Origin: Rubellimicrobium roseum
GTDB taxonomy: Bacteria; Pseudomonadota; Alphaproteobacteria; Rhodobacterales; Rhodobacteraceae
Assembly: GCF_006152145.1 (NCBI RefSeq)
Contig: NZ_VDFV01000002.1
Span: 124,001 to 188,000 of the forward strand
Direction: 5' to 3'
Length of the DNA stretch: 64,000 nucleotides
Part shown: piece by piece, positions 43,996-53,450 of the stretch
How the letters are laid out: every line of letters begins with the position of its first letter
How positions within the stretch are numbered: the stretch's first letter is position 1
Notes under the pieces: generated by a model
What the model saw: only the letters and a program-made list of their open reading frames with translations
What the model was told of the DNA's origin: nothing
Databases searched by the model: none
Made by a program: the position numbers and the translations under genes

Positions 43996-44439
43996 TCATG
44001 CCCGCGGCAGGGTCAGGCTCCCGTCCGGCCCGAGCGGCCAGAAGGGGTTCATCGCCAGTTCCCAGACATGCCCGTCGGGATCCGCGAAGTAGCCCGAATA
44101 GCCGCCCCAGGCGGTGGCCTGCGGAACCTTGATCGTTCGCGCGCCGGCCTGCATGGCCCGGTGCCAGGCGGCGTCGACCTCTTGCTCGGTCAGAAAATTC
44201 TGCGCGAGCGTCACCGCGCCCGTCCCCAGATCGTCCGCGGGCCGGTCCATGTCGTCGGCCAGATCCTTCAGCCCGAAAAGCGCCAGCGCCGCGCCGTGCA
44301 TCTGGTAGAACGAGACGCCCTCCTGCTCCTGCGCCGGATGCCACCCCAGGGCACGGTAGAAGGCGCGCGACCGGGCGAGGTCGCGCACGCCCAGGGTGAC
44401 GAGGGTCACGCGTTGGTCGGGCAGCAGGTGGTGGCTCAT
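43996..44439 (-). CDS. VOC-family (glyoxalase-like) protein
   Basis: A 147-residue single-domain vicinal oxygen chelate protein: VTLVTLGVRDLARSRAFYRALGWHP at the N-terminus and GYSGYFADPDGHVWELAMNPFWPL at the C-terminus, the latter with the usual metal-ligand Glu. Function unknown; the family contains glyoxalases, dioxygenases and resistance proteins. Its ATG overlaps the recF stop by four bases, so it is in the dnaN-recF operon. The start at 44439 is supported by this ATGA overlap. Confidence 0.86.
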   Translation of the reverse strand: MSHHLLPDQRVTLVTLGVRDLARSRAFYRALGWHPAQEQEGVSFYQMHGAALALFGLKDLADDMDRPADDLGTGAVTLAQNFLTEQEVDAAWHRAMQAGARTIKVPQATAWGGYSGYFADPDGHVWELAMNPFWPLGPDGSLTLPRA

Positions 44440-45545
44440 GGCAGGCTCCGTTCCGTGAGTTGCGTCGCGCCGCCCTCCTCGGCGGCCTCCCAATACTGCG
44501 CCCGCGCGCCCAGTTCGGCAAAGAGCGCAGGCTCCGTACCGGTCATGAAGGCCTGGAGGCCCAACCCGCAGACCTCGTCATAGAGCGCGGCGCGGCGGCC
44601 CGGGTCGAGATGGGCCGCCACCTCGTCGAGAAGGAGGACCGGCGCCGTGCCCTCCTCCTCCAGCGCCCGCGCGTTGGCGAGGATCAGCGACACCAGCAGC
44701 GCCTTCTGCTCGCCCGTCGAGCAGTCCCGCGCCGCCACGCCCTTGGCCGTCCAGACCGCGTCCAGGTCGGCGCGATGGGGGCCCGCAAGGCTGCGCCCCG
44801 CCGCCATGTCGCGCCAGCGCCCGCGTTCCAGCGCCAGGGCGAACAGGTCCTCGGAGGGGGGGAGCGGGTCCTCGGGATAGACGACGGCCAGCGTCGCGGC
44901 CGGAAAGGCCGTCTCGGCCCTCGCCTGCGCCGCCATCAGGCGGGCCAGCGTCGCGTCGCGGTTTCGCGCCAGACGCGTCCCCGCCTGCGCCATCTGCGAT
45001 TCGAGCGCCCCGTACCAGTGTGCGTCCCGCGAGCCGTCCTTCAGCAGCCGATTCCGCTCGCGCATGGCCTTCTCGTAGGCCAGCGACGCCTCGCCATGAT
45101 CGGGAAAAAGGCTCAGGCAGGCGCGGTCGAGGAAGCGCCGCCGCCCCTCGGCCCCCTCGAGCCAGAGCCGGTCCATGGCCGGCACGAGCCACAGGACAGG
45201 GATCAGCCGCGCCAGATCGAGCTGCGAGGCGGCCTTGCCGTCGATCCGCACGCTGCGCGCCTCGCCCGGCAGGGCCTGCGTCTCCACCTCGCGGATCGTG
45301 CCCGGCAGCTCCAGCCGCGCCGCGATCTTCCAGCCCACGCCCTCGGCCCGCCGCCCGACCTCCTCGGCGCCCGCGCGGCGCAGGCCGCGACCGGGCGACA
45401 GAAAGGACACGGCCTCCAGAAGGTTCGTCTTGCCCGACCCGTTCGGCCCCCAGAGCGCCACGGGCCGCCCGTCGAAGTCGAGCCGCGCGCGGGCGTGGCT
45501 GCGGAACTGCGAGAGCGCCAGATGCTGGAGATGCGGCCGGCTCAC
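44436..45545 (-). CDS. recF: DNA replication and repair protein RecF
   Basis: A 369-residue SMC-like ABC ATPase that helps load RecA at gapped DNA with RecO and RecR. Walker A is LWGPNGSGKTNLLEAVSFLSPGRGLR; the signature segment GPHRADLDA and the Walker B segment VLLLDEVAAHLD near the end are present. Start GTG overlaps the dnaN stop (GTGA). A VOC gene follows in another four-base overlap. Cytosolic. Confidence 0.96.
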   Translation of the reverse strand: MSRPHLQHLALSQFRSHARARLDFDGRPVALWGPNGSGKTNLLEAVSFLSPGRGLRRAGAEEVGRRAEGVGWKIAARLELPGTIREVETQALPGEARSVRIDGKAASQLDLARLIPVLWLVPAMDRLWLEGAEGRRRFLDRACLSLFPDHGEASLAYEKAMRERNRLLKDGSRDAHWYGALESQMAQAGTRLARNRDATLARLMAAQARAETAFPAATLAVVYPEDPLPPSEDLFALALERGRWRDMAAGRSLAGPHRADLDAVWTAKGVAARDCSTGEQKALLVSLILANARALEEEGTAPVLLLDEVAAHLDPGRRAALYDEVCGLGLQAFMTGTEPALFAELGARAQYWEAAEEGGATQLTERSLP

Positions 45546-46663
45546 ACCCGCATCGGCATCACGACATAAAGTGCGGACTGGTCGTCGCCCTCCCGCATCA
45601 CCGTGGGATCGCCCGAGGAGTTGAACAGGAACACCGCGTTCTCGCGGTCGACCTGATGCGCGATCTCCAGGAGGTACTTGGCGTTGAAGCCGATCTCCAG
45701 CCGGTCGTCGCCATAGGCCACGGCCAGTTCCTCCTCGGCGGTGCCCTGGTCGGGAGCGTTCACCGACAGGATCAGCCGGTCCTCGTCCAGGTTCATCTTC
45801 ACCGCGCGCGACCGCTCGGACGACACCGTCGCCACCCGGTCCACGGCCTTGGCGAACTCCTTGGCGTCCACCTCCAGCCGACGGGCGTTGGCCTGCGGGA
45901 TCACGCGCGTGTAGTCGGGGAAGGTCCCGTCGATGACCTTGGACGTCAGCGTGATCGTCGGCGTCTCGAAGCGGATCTTGGTGTCGGAGACCGAGACCTT
46001 GATGACGGCCTCGTCGTCGTCGAGAAGCTTGCGCAGCTCCGCCACCGTCTTGCGGGGCACGATCACGCCGGGCATCCCTTCGGCGCCTTGGGGCAGCTCC
46101 GCGTCGATGCGCGCGAGGCGGTGCCCGTCGGTCGCAACGGCGCGCAGCACGCGTTGGCCGTCGGCGCCCTGCGACACGTGGAAATAGACGCCGTTCAGGT
46201 AGTAGCGCGTTTCCTCGGTCGAGATGGCGAATTTCGACTTGTCGAAGAGACGGCGCAGCAGCGGCGCCGGCGCCTCGAAGGTGGTCGTGTAGTCGGGCGA
46301 GGCCATCTGCGGGAAATCCTCGACCGGCAGGGTCGAGAGCTGGAAGGTCGACCTCCCCGCCTCGATGGTCAGCCGCCCGGGCGCGCCCTGCGTGGACAGT
46401 GTCACCAGCGCCCCGTCCCCGAGCTTGCGGACGATCTCGTTCAGCATCAGCGCCGCGACCGTCGTCGCGCCCTCCTGATCGACACGAGCCGCGGCACGGT
46501 CGACGACCTCGACATCGAGGTCGGTCGCGCGGAAGCGGACGCCGTCGCCCTTGGCCTCGATCAAGACGTTCGCGAGGATCGGAATGGTGTTCCGCCGCTC
46601 GACCACTGACTGGGCCTGCGCCACGGCCTTGGAGAGAACGGCGCGCTCGATGCTGAATTTCAT
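45542..46663 (-). CDS. dnaN: DNA polymerase III beta subunit (sliding clamp)
   Basis: A 373-residue clamp beginning MKFSIERAVLSKAVAQAQSVVERRNTIPILANVLIEAKGD, the alphaproteobacterial DnaN N-terminus. Three similar domains are expected; segments KFAISTEETRYYLNGVYFHV and the C-terminal GDDQSALYVVMPMRV match. It encircles DNA and tethers DNA polymerase III. The ATG at 46663 is chosen over an in-frame codon at 46690, based on the family start and the GGGAGAGAG before it. It follows dnaA by 78 bp. Confidence 0.97.
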   Translation of the reverse strand: MKFSIERAVLSKAVAQAQSVVERRNTIPILANVLIEAKGDGVRFRATDLDVEVVDRAAARVDQEGATTVAALMLNEIVRKLGDGALVTLSTQGAPGRLTIEAGRSTFQLSTLPVEDFPQMASPDYTTTFEAPAPLLRRLFDKSKFAISTEETRYYLNGVYFHVSQGADGQRVLRAVATDGHRLARIDAELPQGAEGMPGVIVPRKTVAELRKLLDDDEAVIKVSVSDTKIRFETPTITLTSKVIDGTFPDYTRVIPQANARRLEVDAKEFAKAVDRVATVSSERSRAVKMNLDEDRLILSVNAPDQGTAEEELAVAYGDDRLEIGFNAKYLLEIAHQVDRENAVFLFNSSGDPTVMREGDDQSALYVVMPMRV

Positions 46664-46741
46664 GTTCTCTCTCCCTGTCCTTCCGGCCACGGCCGGGAGG
46701 CGAAACCTACAAGGTTTTTTCCACCGCTCAAGGGGGTCGCG

Positions 46742-48157
46742 TCAGCCTTCCAGCGCGCGGCGCAGGATCTCGAGGTCATCCGCGATCTGGGCGTCCGTGC
46801 CCAGAAGCTCCTCGATCTTGCGAACCCCGTGCATGACGGTGGTGTGGTCGCGCCCGCCGAAGCGCCGTCCAATGTCCGGCAGCGACCGGCTGGTCATGGT
46901 CTTGGCCAGGTACATGGCCATCTGCCGGGGACGCGCGAAACTCCTCAGCCGCTTGGGCCCGATCAGGTCGGCGAGGCGGATGTGATAGTGCTCGGCCACC
47001 TTGCGCTGGATCTCCTCGATCGAGACCTTGCGGTCGGAGGCCCGCAGCACGTCGCCCAGGCAGTCGCGGGCGAGGTCGAGCGTGATCTCGCGGCCCACGA
47101 GGCTCGCCTGCGCGCAGAGCCGGGTGAGCGCCCCTTCCAGCACGCGCAGGTTCGAGGTCACGCGGGTGGCGAGGAAGTCCAGCACCCCATCCGCGATGCG
47201 CAGGTTAGGATCGGCCACGCGCGCCGCGGCGAGCTTGGATTGCAGGACCCCCAGCCGCAGCTCGTAATCCGCCGGATGCACCTGCACCACGAGGCCCGAC
47301 TGGAGGCGCGAGGTCACGCGCTCCTCCAGCGCGGCGATCTCGACCGGCGAGCGGTCGGCGGTCAGCACGATCTGCTTGCCCTGGTCCACCAGCGCGTTGA
47401 ACGTGTGGAAGAACTCCTCCTGCGTGGAATCCTTGCCGGCGATGAACTGGATGTCATCCACCATCAGGACGTCCACGGCGCGGAAGACCTGCTTGAAGTC
47501 CATCATCTTGCGGTCGCGCAGCGCGGTCACGAAGCGGATCATGAACTGTTCGGCCGAAAGGTAGAGCACCCGCGTGTGCGGCCGGCGCGCGCGCATCTCG
47601 TGGGCGATGGCCTGCATGAGGTGAGTCTTGCCGAGCCCCACGCCGCCGTGAAGGAAAAGCGGGTTGAACCCCACCGCCATGCCTTCGGAGATCCGGCGGG
47701 CGGCGGCGTAGGCCAACTCGTTCGACTTGGCCACGACGAATCGATCAAAGGTGAGGCGCGCGTCGAGCCGCTGGGTCTCCTCGGCCGGCTCGGGGGCCAG
47801 CGCCGGGGCCGCCATGGGGGCAGCGGCCTGGGCTGCCGGCATCGGAACGGCGCCGCGCATCGGGGTCCGGCCCTGCGCCTCGAAGACGAGTCGGCTGGCC
47901 GGACCGCCCGCTTCGGCCAGCGCCGCGAGGATGGCCTCCTGGAAGTTGCGGGCGACGTAGGAACCCAGGAAGGCCGTCGGCACGGTCAGCGTGGCCACGC
48001 CCCCCTCGACCGAGGCGAGGCGCAGGGGCGAGATCCAGCTCTGGAAGCTGCCGGCCCCCACCCGCTCCTTGAGCAGTATCCGGCACCGCGACCAGAGCGC
48101 CTCCGCGCCCGCTTCCGTGCCCACCTGAATCGTTCCGAAGCCTGCGCCGTCCGCCAT
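46742..48157 (-). CDS. dnaA: Chromosomal replication initiator DnaA
   Basis: A 471-residue AAA+ initiator. Domain I (LWSRCRILLKERVGAGSFQSWISPLRL) is followed by an Ala/Pro linker. The AAA+ domain contains LFLHGGVGLGKTHLMQAIAHEM (Walker A) and VLMVDDIQFIAGK (Walker B). The C-terminal domain IV ends with the DnaA-box binding helix FGGRDHTTVMHGVRKIEEL. It opens the origin and regulates replication. It is the head of a leftward dnaA-dnaN-recF block. Confidence 0.98.
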   Translation of the reverse strand: MADGAGFGTIQVGTEAGAEALWSRCRILLKERVGAGSFQSWISPLRLASVEGGVATLTVPTAFLGSYVARNFQEAILAALAEAGGPASRLVFEAQGRTPMRGAVPMPAAQAAAPMAAPALAPEPAEETQRLDARLTFDRFVVAKSNELAYAAARRISEGMAVGFNPLFLHGGVGLGKTHLMQAIAHEMRARRPHTRVLYLSAEQFMIRFVTALRDRKMMDFKQVFRAVDVLMVDDIQFIAGKDSTQEEFFHTFNALVDQGKQIVLTADRSPVEIAALEERVTSRLQSGLVVQVHPADYELRLGVLQSKLAAARVADPNLRIADGVLDFLATRVTSNLRVLEGALTRLCAQASLVGREITLDLARDCLGDVLRASDRKVSIEEIQRKVAEHYHIRLADLIGPKRLRSFARPRQMAMYLAKTMTSRSLPDIGRRFGGRDHTTVMHGVRKIEELLGTDAQIADDLEILRRALEG

Positions 48158-48719
48158 GTCGTCATCCTCGCATCGAGCGGGCGGCGCCCGCCGGTCCCCC
48201 CAGGACCTCGCCTCGTTTCACGCCCGAGGCGTCCCTGGGAAGGATGCAAGGTCGCGCACCCCGACCTGACGGCCGGCGCGCGCGGTCGGGAGCCGCGTGG
48301 CAGCGCAGCTCCTCCCTCCGATCAGCGCGACAGGTGCCATGGGCCGGCCTGGCAGGGCCTGCCCCGGTCCCCCGCGCCACCCTGGCAGGGGCGGCTCGGG
48401 AGAGGTCGCGCCGATCCCTTCATTCCCCCAGGAACGATCGGAATCGCAGTAGTCAAGCTAGCGAGCCTGCAGGGTCCCGCAACCGAACATCAGGCTTGAC
48501 GCGCGACTCCGCCGAGCCGAATCGAAGCGGGCCTTGGCGGGCTCCCGCGACTCCTCAGGATTCCGAGGAGTCGGGTGACGCGCTTGTGACGGAGTCGTCA
48601 AAGCTCCGGAATTTTTTCGCTCGCGCCCGGAACCAGGCCGTCGTGGTCTGGACAATCGGGGGCTGTGCGGCATTGGCCCCTGGCCCCGAGTCGCGCAGCT
48701 AAGGCCCTATCGAAAAACG
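48158..48719. other. Upstream region of dnaA, no clear DnaA-box cluster
   Basis: About 560 bp between dnaA and the rpsT terminator. I read both strands for TTATCCACA-like boxes and found none. There is one AT-richer stretch (GGAATTTTTTCG near 48608-48619). Several Gly/Pro-rich frames here are high-GC noise. It must contain the dnaA promoter; candidates with TTGACT or TTGACG -35 elements have weak -10s. A replication origin here is unproven. Confidence 0.5.
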
Positions 48720-48750
48720 AAAAAGGCGCGCCCCGCAGGACGCGCCCCTT
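48720..48750 (-). terminator. Intrinsic terminator of rpsT
   Basis: On the minus strand GGCGCG and CGCGCC form a 6-bp stem, extended by A-T and G-T pairs, with a 10-base loop and then TTTTT. It lies 24 bases downstream of the rpsT stop. Confidence 0.85.
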
Positions 48751-48773
48751 GATTCGTGCCGCGAGCGATGGAC

Positions 48774-49058
48774 TCAGGCGCTGGCCACGGGGGCCGCGCC
48801 GGTCGCCTTCACGCGAGCGGCCAGACGCGAGATTTTCCGGGACGCGGTGTTCTTCTTCACCACCCCCTTGGACACGCCGCGCATCAGCTCGGGCTGCGCC
48901 TGGCGCAGCGCCTCGCGGGCGGCCGCGTTGTCGCCAGAGGCGATCGCCTCCTCGACCTTGCGGAGGTAGGTGCGGATGCGCGAGCGGCGCATCTTGTTGA
49001 TCTTGAAGCGGGCTTCGCTCTGGCGGGCGCGCTTCGCGGACTGGGGCGTATTGGCCAT
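48774..49058 (-). CDS. rpsT: 30S ribosomal protein bS20
   Basis: A 94-residue basic protein, [43 protein letters not shown]..., matching bS20, which binds the 5' domain of 16S rRNA. It ends in a typical Lys/Ala-rich tail [17 protein letters not shown]. It is between dnaA and mutM, a conserved neighbourhood in this bacterial group, and has a strong promoter overlapping the mutM 3' region. Confidence 0.97.
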   Translation of the reverse strand: MANTPQSAKRARQSEARFKINKMRRSRIRTYLRKVEEAIASGDNAAAREALRQAQPELMRGVSKGVVKKNTASRKISRLAARVKATGAAPVASA

Positions 49059-49100
49059 GTGGTGTCGTCCCGCGGCAGGGTTGGAATTCTTGAAGCCGCG

Positions 49101-49129
49101 TCCCTAGACGGGATGTGGGTAAGTGTCAA
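49101..49129 (-). promoter_or_regulatory. Promoter of rpsT
   Basis: Minus-strand TTGACA, 17-base spacer, TAGGGA. The -35 is perfect. It lies immediately downstream of the mutM stop and 43-71 bases before the rpsT ATG. Confidence 0.8.
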
Positions 49130-49134
49130 CCGCG

Positions 49135-49989
49135 TCAAGTCTGGCAGCCGGGACAATAGTAGCTCGACCGACCGGACTGGACGATCCGCTCGATGGTTCC
49201 GCCGCAGCCCTCCGTGCGGCAGGGCTGGCCCGCCTGATCGTAGACCCGGAAGCTGTGCTGGAAATAGCCGAGCTCGCCATTGGCCTGCCGGTGGTCGCGC
49301 AAGCTCGATCCCCCAGCCTCGATCGCCTCCTCCAGCACGGCCCGGATCGCGGGCACGAGCCGCTCCAGCCGGTCGCGCCCAATCTCGCGCGCGGGCCGCG
49401 CAGGGTGGATGCCGGCCCGCGCCAGCGCCTCGGACACGTAGATGTTGCCCAGCCCCGCGACGATTCCCTGGTCGAGCAGCGCCGCCTTCACGGGCGCGGC
49501 CTTGCGCGCGAAGGCCCGCGCGAGCGCCTCGGCCGAGAAGCCGTTGCCCAGGGGCTCGGGCCCGAGCGCGCGCAGGAGGCGATGATTCCCGATGTCCTCG
49601 GTGGGCCAGAGATCCATTGCCCCGAAGCGCCGCGCGTCGTTGAACGTCACGCGGGGCCCGCCCTCCAGGTCGAGGACGACGTGGTCGTGCGGCCCGGGCG
49701 CCGCGCCCACGTCGTGGTGGAACTCGCCCAGCACCTCGCCGCCCACCAGCATCCGCCCCGACATCCCCAGATGCACGATCAGCGTCTCTCCATGCTTGAG
49801 GTCGAGGAGCAGGTACTTGGACCTCCGCCCAAGGCGCTCGACCCGCGCACCCGTCAGCCGCTCGGCCATCCTCTCGGGAAAGGGCCAGCGCAGGTCGGGG
49901 CGGCGCACCTGGGCGCGCGCGATCCGCCGGCCCTCCATCACGGGCAGCAGGCCGCGGCGCACCGTCTCGACCTCGGGCAGTTCGGGCAT
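49135..49989 (-). CDS. mutM: Formamidopyrimidine-DNA glycosylase
   Basis: A 284-residue base-excision glycosylase/AP lyase that removes 8-oxoguanine and FapyG. The N-terminus [17 protein letters not shown] supplies the catalytic Pro2 and Glu3. The conserved helix-two-turn-helix ([18 protein letters not shown]) and the C-terminal zinc finger ([28 protein letters not shown], four cysteines) are complete. It is divergent from ubiE across 121 bp. Confidence 0.97.
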   Translation of the reverse strand: MPELPEVETVRRGLLPVMEGRRIARAQVRRPDLRWPFPERMAERLTGARVERLGRRSKYLLLDLKHGETLIVHLGMSGRMLVGGEVLGEFHHDVGAAPGPHDHVVLDLEGGPRVTFNDARRFGAMDLWPTEDIGNHRLLRALGPEPLGNGFSAEALARAFARKAAPVKAALLDQGIVAGLGNIYVSEALARAGIHPARPAREIGRDRLERLVPAIRAVLEEAIEAGGSSLRDHRQANGELGYFQHSFRVYDQAGQPCRTEGCGGTIERIVQSGRSSYYCPGCQT

Positions 49990-50110
49990 CGAAGGGTCCT
50001 TTCCTGGGCCGACCGTCCCCTATAAGGACCCGGGCGCGAGGCCGGACAAGCCTTGGCAAGTCACGATGGCGCGCCATCCTCCCCCGCGCCCCCCAAGCGA
50101 GCCGTACACC

Positions 50111-50869
50111 ATGCCGGACGAGACCCGACGCGACCCCAGCACCCACTTCGGCTTCGAGACCATCCCCGAGGCCGAGAAGGCCGGGCGCGTGCAGGGCGTC
50201 TTCACCTCCGTCGCCTCCCGCTACGACCTGATGAACGACCTCATGAGCGGCGGTCTCCACCGGGTCTGGAAGGACGCAATGATCGACTGGCTCGCCCCCC
50301 GGCCGGGGATGAAGGCGCTCGACGTGGCGGGCGGCACCGGCGACATCGCCTTCCGCATCCTGCGCCGCGCGCCCCGCGCCACGGTCACCGTGCTCGACCT
50401 GACCGAATCGATGCTGGTCGAGGGCCGCCGCCGGGCCGAGGCGCAGTCCTTCCGCGACCGGCTGACCTGGGTGGCGGGCGATGCCATGCGGCTCCCCTTC
50501 CCCGACGCGACCTTCGATAGCTACACGATCTCCTTCGGCATCCGGAACGTGACCCGGCCCGAGGTGGCGCTGTCCGAGGCTTTCCGGGTCCTGCGCCGGG
50601 GCGGGCGGCTCTTGGTGCTCGAGTTCTCGCGCGTGCCGGTGCCGCTTCTGGAGAAGGCCTACGACCTTTACTCCTTCAACGTCATCCCGGCGATGGGGCA
50701 GGCTGTCACCGGCGACCGCGCAAGCTACCAATACCTTGTCGAGTCGATCCGCCGCTTCCCCGACCAGGAGACCTTTCTCGACATGATCCGGCAGGCGGGC
50801 TTTGCCAACGCCTCCTTCCGCAACCTCACCATGGGCGTGGCCTGCCTCCATTCCGCCTGGAAGATCTGA
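50111..50869 (+). CDS. ubiE: Ubiquinone/menaquinone biosynthesis C-methyltransferase UbiE
   Basis: A 252-residue SAM methyltransferase of the ubiquinone pathway. Family segments [28 protein letters not shown] and the SAM-binding [44 protein letters not shown] are visible. The start [18 protein letters not shown] at 50111 matches alphaproteobacterial UbiE; a longer frame upstream overlaps the mutM region. Its stop overlaps the ubiB start (TGATG). Confidence 0.95.
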   Translation: MPDETRRDPSTHFGFETIPEAEKAGRVQGVFTSVASRYDLMNDLMSGGLHRVWKDAMIDWLAPRPGMKALDVAGGTGDIAFRILRRAPRATVTVLDLTESMLVEGRRRAEAQSFRDRLTWVAGDAMRLPFPDATFDSYTISFGIRNVTRPEVALSEAFRVLRRGGRLLVLEFSRVPVPLLEKAYDLYSFNVIPAMGQAVTGDRASYQYLVESIRRFPDQETFLDMIRQAGFANASFRNLTMGVACLHSAWKI

Positions 50870-52398
50870 TGCGCGGGCCCGTCAACATCCTGCGGCTCCT
50901 GCGGACGGGCGCCACCTTCGAGCGGACGGGCGCCCTGGCCCAGGTCTTCGATGCGCTGAAGGCGCCGCCGCTCCTGCAGGGCGCGATCCGGGCGCTGGTC
51001 ATGCCCTTTCGCTGGATGGGCTACGCGGGCGATCCGGCCATGCCGCCCGTCACGCGCGCGATCACGGCGCTGGGGCCGGCCTATGTCAAGTTCGGCCAGA
51101 TCCTGTCCACCCGCCCCGACATCGTGGGCGACGACCTCGCCCGCCAGCTCCGGATCCTGCAGGACCGCCTGCCGCCCTTCCCGACCCACGAGGCGCGCCT
51201 CGCCGTCGCGGCCGAGCTCGACCGCCCCGTGGACAGCCTCTTCTCCGAGTTCTCCGAACCCGTCGCCGCCGCCTCCATCGCCCAGGTCCACCGCGCGCGG
51301 CTCCTGGCCACGGGCGAGGAGGTCGCCGTCAAGGTGCTCCGCCCCGGCATCGAGAAGGCCTTCCGGCGCGACATCGACGCCTTCCGCTTCGCCGCGCGCA
51401 TCCTCGACCTGTTCGCGCCGCCCGCCCGTCGGCTGCGGCCACTGGATGTGATCGACCATTTCGAGAGCGTGGTCATGGGCGAGCTCGACCTCCGGCTCGA
51501 AAGCGCCGCCGCCTCCGAGTTCGCCGACAGCACCGCGGACGACGAGGGCTTCCGCGTGCCGGCCGTGCGCTGGGCCTATTCGGGCCGGCGCATCATGACG
51601 ATGGACTGGGTCGAAGGCATCGGCGCCGCCGAGGTGGAGGCGATCCGCGCCGCGGGCCACGACACCGAGGCGCTGGCGCGGCGCGTGCTCCAGCTCTTCC
51701 TGCGCCATGCCCTGCGCGACGGCTACTTCCACGGCGACATGCACCAGGGCAACCTCAAGATCGACGCGGACGGCAACCTCGTGGCCTACGACTTTGGCAT
51801 CATGGGCCGGATCGACGAATACACCCGCCGCGTCTACGCCGAGATCATCATCGGCTTCATCCGCCGCGACTACCGCCGCGTGGCCGAGGTCCATTTCGAG
51901 GCGGGCTACGTGCCCCCCGACCGCGACATAGACCAGTTCGCCCAAGCCCTGCGCGCCGTGGGCGAGCCCATCTTCGGCATGGACGCCTCGCGCATCTCCA
52001 TGGGACGCCTCCTGGCCTATCTCTTCGAGGTGACGGAGCGCTTCGGGATGCAGACCCGGACCGAGCTCATCCTGCTCCAGCGCACCATGGTCGTGGTCGA
52101 GGGCGTGGCCCGCATGCTGGACCCCAAGATGAACATCTGGGACGGCGCGCGCCCCGTGGTCGAAGGCTACATCCGCGACTCGCTCGGCCCCAAGGCCTTC
52201 GCCCGCGACCTCGCCCGCACCGCCTGGATCCTCGCGCGCTTCTCGCCGCGCCTGCCCGAGATCGCCAGGGCGGGCCTCATCCGCACCGCGACGCCGCCCT
52301 CGACCTGGTGGCGGCCGGGGCTGCCCGCCGCCTCGTTCTACATGGCCGTCGGCGCGGCCCTGGCCATCTTGGGCGGGCTCCTCGCCGGGAACTTCTAG
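50869..52398 (+). CDS. ubiB: Ubiquinone biosynthesis protein UbiB
   Basis: A 509-residue ABC1-family membrane protein needed for the early hydroxylation steps of ubiquinone synthesis. Motifs: AYVKFGQILSTRPD (KxGQ), the alanine-rich EPVAAASIAQVHRARL, GEEVAVKVLRPGI, FHGDMHQGNLKI and LVAYDFGIMGRID. A hydrophobic helix near the C-terminus (PAASFYMAVGAALAILGGLL) anchors it to the membrane. It is co-transcribed with ubiE. In relatives it is often followed by coaBC and dut; here a flagellar fragment follows. Confidence 0.95.
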   Translation: MRGPVNILRLLRTGATFERTGALAQVFDALKAPPLLQGAIRALVMPFRWMGYAGDPAMPPVTRAITALGPAYVKFGQILSTRPDIVGDDLARQLRILQDRLPPFPTHEARLAVAAELDRPVDSLFSEFSEPVAAASIAQVHRARLLATGEEVAVKVLRPGIEKAFRRDIDAFRFAARILDLFAPPARRLRPLDVIDHFESVVMGELDLRLESAAASEFADSTADDEGFRVPAVRWAYSGRRIMTMDWVEGIGAAEVEAIRAAGHDTEALARRVLQLFLRHALRDGYFHGDMHQGNLKIDADGNLVAYDFGIMGRIDEYTRRVYAEIIIGFIRRDYRRVAEVHFEAGYVPPDRDIDQFAQALRAVGEPIFGMDASRISMGRLLAYLFEVTERFGMQTRTELILLQRTMVVVEGVARMLDPKMNIWDGARPVVEGYIRDSLGPKAFARDLARTAWILARFSPRLPEIARAGLIRTATPPSTWWRPGLPAASFYMAVGAALAILGGLLAGNF

Positions 52399-52775
52399 CG
52401 ACGACGCCAGACGGTCGCAGGATGCAGCGCCCCAGCCCTCCTTGCGGGGAGAAGCCATCGGGAGCGCGGCGGATCGGAAACAGGGTCAAGCCCCCTTGGC
52501 GGACCGGCATCCCTCGGCAGTCACCTATACAGATGCCACGCCAAGCGACGAGAGCGCAGCCCCTGCCGCTGCAGGCGAGGTGTGCCAAGCGAACGGCTGC
52601 GATGGCTCGGGCCATTGCCGGACCCATTCAAGCGGCCGTGTAGTTCCCGGGATCGCTCCCGTCTTTGACGGCCTCAGGCAAGTGTCCCGCCCCGTCCGCC
52701 CCGGAGAACCAACGAAAGGTGCGCTCGTCAGGTGTGAGACGGCCCGATCACGTCCGCTCGCGCCCACACCCCGCC
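52399..52775. other. Intergenic region between ubiB and flgD, no supported gene
   Basis: About 377 bp separating the rightward ubiB from the leftward flgD. Both genes converge on it. I see no convincing ORF; small frames are arginine-rich shadows. No obvious transposon terminal repeat is visible. The region is a plausible junction where gene order has changed relative to relatives. Confidence 0.4.
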
Positions 52776-53441
52776 TCATCCGGCAGCGCGCAGTGCCGTG
52801 ACCTTGTCGGCCGCCACCACCCCGCCCCCCTCCATCACGAGCACCGGCTGGCCGTTTTCCGTCCGCACCTCCGTCACCCGGGCATAGATCTCCGCCGGCT
52901 CGGTCAGGACCGGCTGGCCGCCCGCGTAGCTCACCACCTCGAAGCTGTAGAACCCACCAGGCAAAGGCCCTCCATCCTCCCCCACGCCTGCCCATTCGAT
53001 GGGTTCCGACGAGACGGGGATCTCGCTCCGCGCCACCTCGCCCCCCTTCGCGTCCCGCACCACCAGCTCCACCCGGTCGGCCGCGGCCAGGGGCTTGGGC
53101 GAGATCGTCACGGGCACCCCGTCGAACCAGGCCGGCATCGCCGCCCGCGCCTGCCGCCCCACCCAGCCCGCCATCTCCGAGAGGCCCGAAAGCGCGAGCT
53201 GCCCCGACAGGCCGTTCAGGATCTCGTTGGTCTTCACCTGCTGCTCCACCCCCGAGAAGGTGGCGAGTTGCACCGCATAGTCGGACGAATCGATGGGATT
53301 GAGGGGGTCCTGGTTCTGCATCTGAACGGTCAGCATCTTCAGGAATGTGTTGAAATCGTTCGGAACCGTTGTGGCGGTGGAGCTCCGGGCAGGAACGGTC
53401 GCACCGGTGGCGGCGGCTGGGGTGGGAGTCAGGGCGTCCAA
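52776..53441 (-). CDS. flgD: Flagellar hook capping protein FlgD
   Basis: A 221-residue rod/hook assembly protein. The FlgD signature is DFNTFLKMLTVQMQNQDPLNPIDSSDYAVQLATFSGVEQQVKTNEIL (residues 29-75); the FlgD Ig-like and tudor domains follow, with VTISPKPLAAADRVELVVRDAKG and PLPGGFYSFEVVSYAGGQPV. It caps the growing hook. Start is TTG (MDALTPTPAAA) preceded by AGAGGA. It is 9 bases after the fliK stop on the same strand. Confidence 0.93.
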   Translation of the reverse strand: MDALTPTPAAATGATVPARSSTATTVPNDFNTFLKMLTVQMQNQDPLNPIDSSDYAVQLATFSGVEQQVKTNEILNGLSGQLALSGLSEMAGWVGRQARAAMPAWFDGVPVTISPKPLAAADRVELVVRDAKGGEVARSEIPVSSEPIEWAGVGEDGGPLPGGFYSFEVVSYAGGQPVLTEPAEIYARVTEVRTENGQPVLVMEGGGVVAADKVTALRAAG

Positions 53442-53450
53442 GGCATCCTC

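Noticed and set aside
46664..46741. Terminator between dnaA and dnaN
   Set aside because: The short C/G inverted repeat next to the T-run is not in the right orientation for leftward transcription, and the genes are expected to be co-transcribed.
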